From UBA10677 sp045654245 (GTDB lineage: Bacteria > Bacillota > Clostridia > Christensenellales > Pumilibacteraceae), in contig JAZOMX010000042.1 in the NCBI GenBank assembly GCA_045654245.1, positions 1-25,408 of the forward strand: 25,408 nt of DNA. The letters are read 5' to 3'. Both the position numbers and the translations under genes were made by a program. Position 1 is the stretch's first letter. Every line of letters starts with the position of its first letter. Positions 22,579 through 25,408 of this stretch are shown here, piece after piece. The notes beneath the pieces were generated by a model, which worked only from the letters and a program-made list of their open reading frames with translations, was not told where the DNA came from and made no database searches.

Positions 22579-24858
22579 CTATTTAACTATCTCTATGGGC
22601 GCATAATCAAGTATCAATTTAAGTTTACCTACATTAGGAAACGACACTTCTATCGACGCACTACCCGAAAGTGTAACGCCTACGATTTCGCCCTCGCCAA
22701 ACTTTTTATGACGGATTTTAACGCCTACTTCATAGTCGGCGTAATTCTTCTTCGCAAGTGAATTTTCACTCTGTTTTTTCTTGGTAAAATCAAGGTTATA
22801 ATTCTTTGTCGAACCGCCTGACAACGGGACTTCCTCGCTATTGTATTTCGAGCCGAAAGAGTTTTGATAACTTCGCTCCCCTCCGTATCTTCCATACCTA
22901 TAACCACTATCGTACTCGGTAGCACCACTTCTTCTAGGAACACTCTCTTCGGCGATAAATCCACCCTCGCGCAAGAAACAACTAGGCAAGCAAAACTGCT
23001 GTTCTCCAAAACGGAAACGAGTTCTAGCCATAGACAAATACAACCTTTTTTCCGCCCTCGTTACGGCTACGTACATAAGCCTACGCTCTTCTTCTTTCTC
23101 GCCGTCGCTTTCATCCGCCCTAGACGAAGGGAATATTCCCTCTTCCAACCCCACGACGAACACGTTCTTAAATTCTAGTCCTTTTGCAGAGTGAACGGTT
23201 GCAAGCGTGACGCAATCGCTCTCGTCCATTTCGTCAAGGTCGCTATAAAGCGAAATTTGTTGCAGGTATTCGTCTAGCCCCAGGTCGGGATTAGCATTTT
23301 CAAACTGTTCGATTGAGTGAGCAAGTTCTCGAATATTCGCCCTTCTAGCCTCGTTTTCATCCGTATCTTCTGCATAATATTCTTTCAGGCCAATTAGTTT
23401 AATGATATAGCGAACTAAGGCAAATAGCGTTATCCCTTGATTGTAAGCGTTATCCATACATTTAAGAACCGTACCAAACGCTTTTGCTTTATTTATTACC
23501 GCAGTTGGTAAATCCTTGTTATTTTCAATATCGTAAAGAACTTCGTAAAAACTTTGTCCCGTCACTAACGCGTAATTTCGTATTTGTCTTACCGTTCCGT
23601 CGCCTATTCCTCGTTTAGGGAAATTGATTACACGCAAAATAGCGTCCTCATCATTATGGTTGCAAATAATTTTTAAGTAGGCAAGTAAATCCTTGACTTC
23701 CTTTCTGTCGTAGAACTTAAAACCACCGAAAATTTTATGCGGTACGCCGTATTGAATAAGCCGTTCCTCAAATACTCGCGAGAGGGCGTTTATCCTCATA
23801 AGCACGGCAAAATCAGAATAGTTAACGCCCTCGTCGTCGTGCAATCTTCTTATCGTACTAATGACGAAATCCGCCTCTTCTCTATCTGAGTTTGCCGGGA
23901 AAAACTTAACTTCTTCACCGTCTTCGTTATCCGTCCAAAGCGTTTTTTCTAGTCTCGTTTTGTTGTTAGATATTATCGTATTAGCAACTTTTAGAATTTT
24001 CTTCGTAGAACGATAATTTTGCTCGAGTTTATATATTTTACACTTAAAATCCGTGGTAAAGTTGAAAATATTTCTAAAATTAGCGCCACGCCAACCGTAA
24101 ATACTTTGGTCTTCGTCTCCTACTGCCAAAATATTTCCGTGCTTGCCTGATAAAATTTTTACGATATCGTACTGCACCGTGTTCGTGTCTTGAAACTCAT
24201 CAACGTGAATATAACGAAATTTCTCTTGATAGTACTCTCTCACTTCCGCTTTCGCTCGCAAGAGTTTATAAGCCTTTATCAATAGGTCGTCGTAATCGAG
24301 CGCATTTGATTTTTTAAGCGCATCCTCGTATTTTTTATACACCTTCACGATTAAGTCAATATCGTCTCGCCAAGCGTAAATTTCTTTATATTCTTCGGGT
24401 GAATGTCCGTTGCTCTTTGCATTAGAAAGGGCTGATATTATATCTTTTACAGCCGTATCATCAACCTCGTCTTCTTTTAAGATTCGTTTTACGAGGCGTT
24501 CTTTTTCATCCTCTCCATAAATTGAAAAACTGGAAGTGTATTCGGGAAAATGAGCGGAAATAAACTTACGGAGTATGCGCACGCATAGGGCGTGAAAAGT
24601 AAACACCCACAATCCGCTTGCATCCGCTCCAAGCATACGCTCAAGTCTTTCTTTCATTTCACCAGCCGCTTTATTCGTAAACGTTATCGCTAAAATATTG
24701 TACGAACTTACCGATTTATTTCGTATTAAATGCGCTATGCGGTGAGTAAGCAATCTCGTCTTTCCCGAGCCTGCACCAGCCGTAACCAAAACAGCGCCCT
24801 CGGTGTCGAGGACGGGTTTCATTTGTTCGTCGTTTAAGCCCGTTAAATCGAAATTCAT
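22579..24858 (-). CDS. pcrA: ATP-dependent DNA helicase PcrA (UvrD family)
   Basis: Superfamily 1A 3'-5' helicase for nucleotide excision repair, rolling-circle plasmid replication and removal of RecA or stalled polymerase. The 759-aa chain has LNDEQ (Q motif, 8-12), Walker A GAGSGKT (28-34), TFTNKAAGEM (59-68), DEFQDTN (220-226), GDEDQSIYGWRG (247-258) and TVHSAKGLEF. The long Gly/Ser/Tyr-rich linker and a C-terminal Tudor-like domain (about 708-759, VGVKIRHKKFGEGEIVGV), which binds RNA polymerase in PcrA, identify it as PcrA rather than another UvrD paralogue. AAAGGAA precedes the ATG. Confidence 0.97.
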   Translation of the reverse strand: MNFDLTGLNDEQMKPVLDTEGAVLVTAGAGSGKTRLLTHRIAHLIRNKSVSSYNILAITFTNKAAGEMKERLERMLGADASGLWVFTFHALCVRILRKFISAHFPEYTSSFSIYGEDEKERLVKRILKEDEVDDTAVKDIISALSNAKSNGHSPEEYKEIYAWRDDIDLIVKVYKKYEDALKKSNALDYDDLLIKAYKLLRAKAEVREYYQEKFRYIHVDEFQDTNTVQYDIVKILSGKHGNILAVGDEDQSIYGWRGANFRNIFNFTTDFKCKIYKLEQNYRSTKKILKVANTIISNNKTRLEKTLWTDNEDGEEVKFFPANSDREEADFVISTIRRLHDDEGVNYSDFAVLMRINALSRVFEERLIQYGVPHKIFGGFKFYDRKEVKDLLAYLKIICNHNDEDAILRVINFPKRGIGDGTVRQIRNYALVTGQSFYEVLYDIENNKDLPTAVINKAKAFGTVLKCMDNAYNQGITLFALVRYIIKLIGLKEYYAEDTDENEARRANIRELAHSIEQFENANPDLGLDEYLQQISLYSDLDEMDESDCVTLATVHSAKGLEFKNVFVVGLEEGIFPSSRADESDGEKEEERRLMYVAVTRAEKRLYLSMARTRFRFGEQQFCLPSCFLREGGFIAEESVPRRSGATEYDSGYRYGRYGGERSYQNSFGSKYNSEEVPLSGGSTKNYNLDFTKKKQSENSLAKKNYADYEVGVKIRHKKFGEGEIVGVTLSGSASIEVSFPNVGKLKLILDYAPIEIVK

Positions 24859-24892
24859 TACTCGTTCCTTTCTCTTTAGAATTTATAATTCT

Positions 24893-24922
24893 ATTCTACC
24901 ACAATACCCCCTATTCAGTCAA
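24893..24922 (-). promoter_or_regulatory. SigA promoter of pcrA-ligA
   Basis: TTGACT (24917-24922), an 18-nt spacer and TAGAAT (24893-24898) on the minus strand. The -35 overlaps the stop codon of the upstream 138-aa gene. No LexA-type SOS box was recognised near it. Confidence 0.75.
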
Positions 24923-25331
24923 GACTTTTCACTCCCGTTTTACCATCTCTTTCGAGGTAATAACGCTTTGAAAGTTCTCTAAATTTTTCAGACAGTTCGA
25001 GTATATACTTTTGCTTTCCGTTTTCTGATAAGGTTTTATAGTAATCTTTATCGATTAGTTGCCCGATAGGACTTAAAGTATGCTCGTCTTTATCCAAAAT
25101 TAAGCACACCTTTTTATACAATCTCTCCTCTTCGAGAGCCTTCTCCTCGTTTGTAATAAACATTATATCTCGCCTTACTTTTTGTCGTTGAATTTCCGTT
25201 ATCGTACTTTCCTGCACGCTTTCCTTTTCCATTTTGCGTCGTTCTTCCTCCATTTTTTGCCAGTATCCCATTTTTAAGCGTTGTTTTGCAATTAGCGCGC
25301 GTTTTTTAAGTTCCGAAAGTTGTTTTGCCAT
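24915..25331 (-). CDS. Hypothetical charged, coiled-coil protein
   Basis: A 138-aa protein that I do not recognise. It has no signal peptide or membrane segment. Residues 1-55 are highly basic and acidic by turns (LKKRALIAKQRLKMGYWQK, then EEERRKMEKE) and predicted to be a long helix or coiled coil. A second half (about 62-130) holds further helices, with LYKKVCLILDKDEHTLSPIGQL and EKFRELSKRYYLERDGK. There is no motif that suggests an enzyme. The ATG has AAAGGAG 8 nt upstream. It ends within the pcrA promoter. An upstream terminator (25370-25392) separates it from the preceding gene, so its own promoter should lie in 25332-25370, but I see no convincing one. Confidence 0.75.
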   Translation of the reverse strand: MAKQLSELKKRALIAKQRLKMGYWQKMEEERRKMEKESVQESTITEIQRQKVRRDIMFITNEEKALEEERLYKKVCLILDKDEHTLSPIGQLIDKDYYKTLSENGKQKYILELSEKFRELSKRYYLERDGKTGVKSLD

Positions 25332-25369
25332 ATTTTTGCTCCTTTATAGTAGTAAAATCAAGCATAACA

Positions 25370-25392
25370 CAAAAAGCACCCTTATAGGTGCT
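25370..25392 (-). terminator. Intrinsic terminator of a gene beyond the right edge
   Basis: On the minus strand AGCACC (25387-25392) pairs with GGTGCT (25375-25380) around a 6-nt loop, followed by TTTTTGTG. It would end a minus-strand transcript entering from right of the window. Confidence 0.7.
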
Positions 25393-25408
25393 CTTCGACT
25401 TTGTTCGA

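Noticed and set aside
1..25408. CRISPR array, tRNA or rRNA genes, riboswitch, prophage, defence or toxin-antitoxin genes
   Set aside because: I looked for regular repeats, cloverleaf-like sequences and accessory-type genes and found none that could be supported.

Overview
The window is a low-GC chromosomal segment of a Gram-positive bacterium of the Bacillota. The gene families and their order point to an uncultured Clostridia-type lineage rather than Bacillus. The strongest evidence is the conserved gene series yicC-gmk-rpoZ-coaBC-priA-def-fmt-rsmB-rlmN-rsgA-rpe-thiN-spoVM, next to a divergent rpmB and asp23-fakA-recG. A 23-residue SpoVM homologue (8590-8661) indicates an endospore-forming lineage or one descended from it. 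Almost everything is on the minus strand. The plus-strand exceptions are a truncated IS30-family transposase at the left edge and rpmB.

Layout from left to right. (1) 1-600: the 3' end of an IS30-family transposase, a short hairpin, and a 52-nt near-perfect palindrome built from two abutted ~26-bp inverted repeats. (2) 601-1381: ruvX and a DUF1292 gene with a Cys/His tail, transcribed from a promoter that implies a leaderless ruvX message. (3) 1422-3785: an ISC iron-sulfur operon, rrf2(iscR-like)-iscS-iscU, followed by a 74-aa cysteine-rich small protein and a terminator. The promoter has a consensus -35 and -10 and carries an inverted repeat that may be the Rrf2 operator. (4) 3835-8104: asp23(yloU)-fakA(yloV), a terminator, then a 210-bp regulatory gap with three perfect DnaA boxes around a putative recG promoter, then recG. 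(5) 8239-8597: rpmB on the plus strand with two tandem hairpins behind it. (6) 8590-20612: one tightly packed run of 14 genes from a PurM/HypE-like protein to spoVM. It covers RNA quality control, GMP kinase, RNA polymerase omega, CoA synthesis, replication restart, Met-tRNA formylation and deformylation, rRNA methylation, ribosome assembly, pentose phosphate and thiamine metabolism. Most junctions overlap or are separated by a few bases, so it is probably one long polycistron from a promoter that overlaps the ligA stop codon. (7) 20609-24922: pcrA-ligA, a repair pair with its own promoter. (8) 24915-25408: an unrecognised charged 138-aa protein and the terminator of a gene beyond the right edge.

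The content is mostly housekeeping. I do not see a defence system, CRISPR array, prophage or biosynthetic cluster. The points most worth checking are the unannotated SpoVM microgene, the DnaA-box cluster at recG, two apparently leaderless operon heads, the absence of the prpC-prkC pair and remA from an otherwise syntenic operon, and two cysteine-rich C-terminal tails near the ISC genes.
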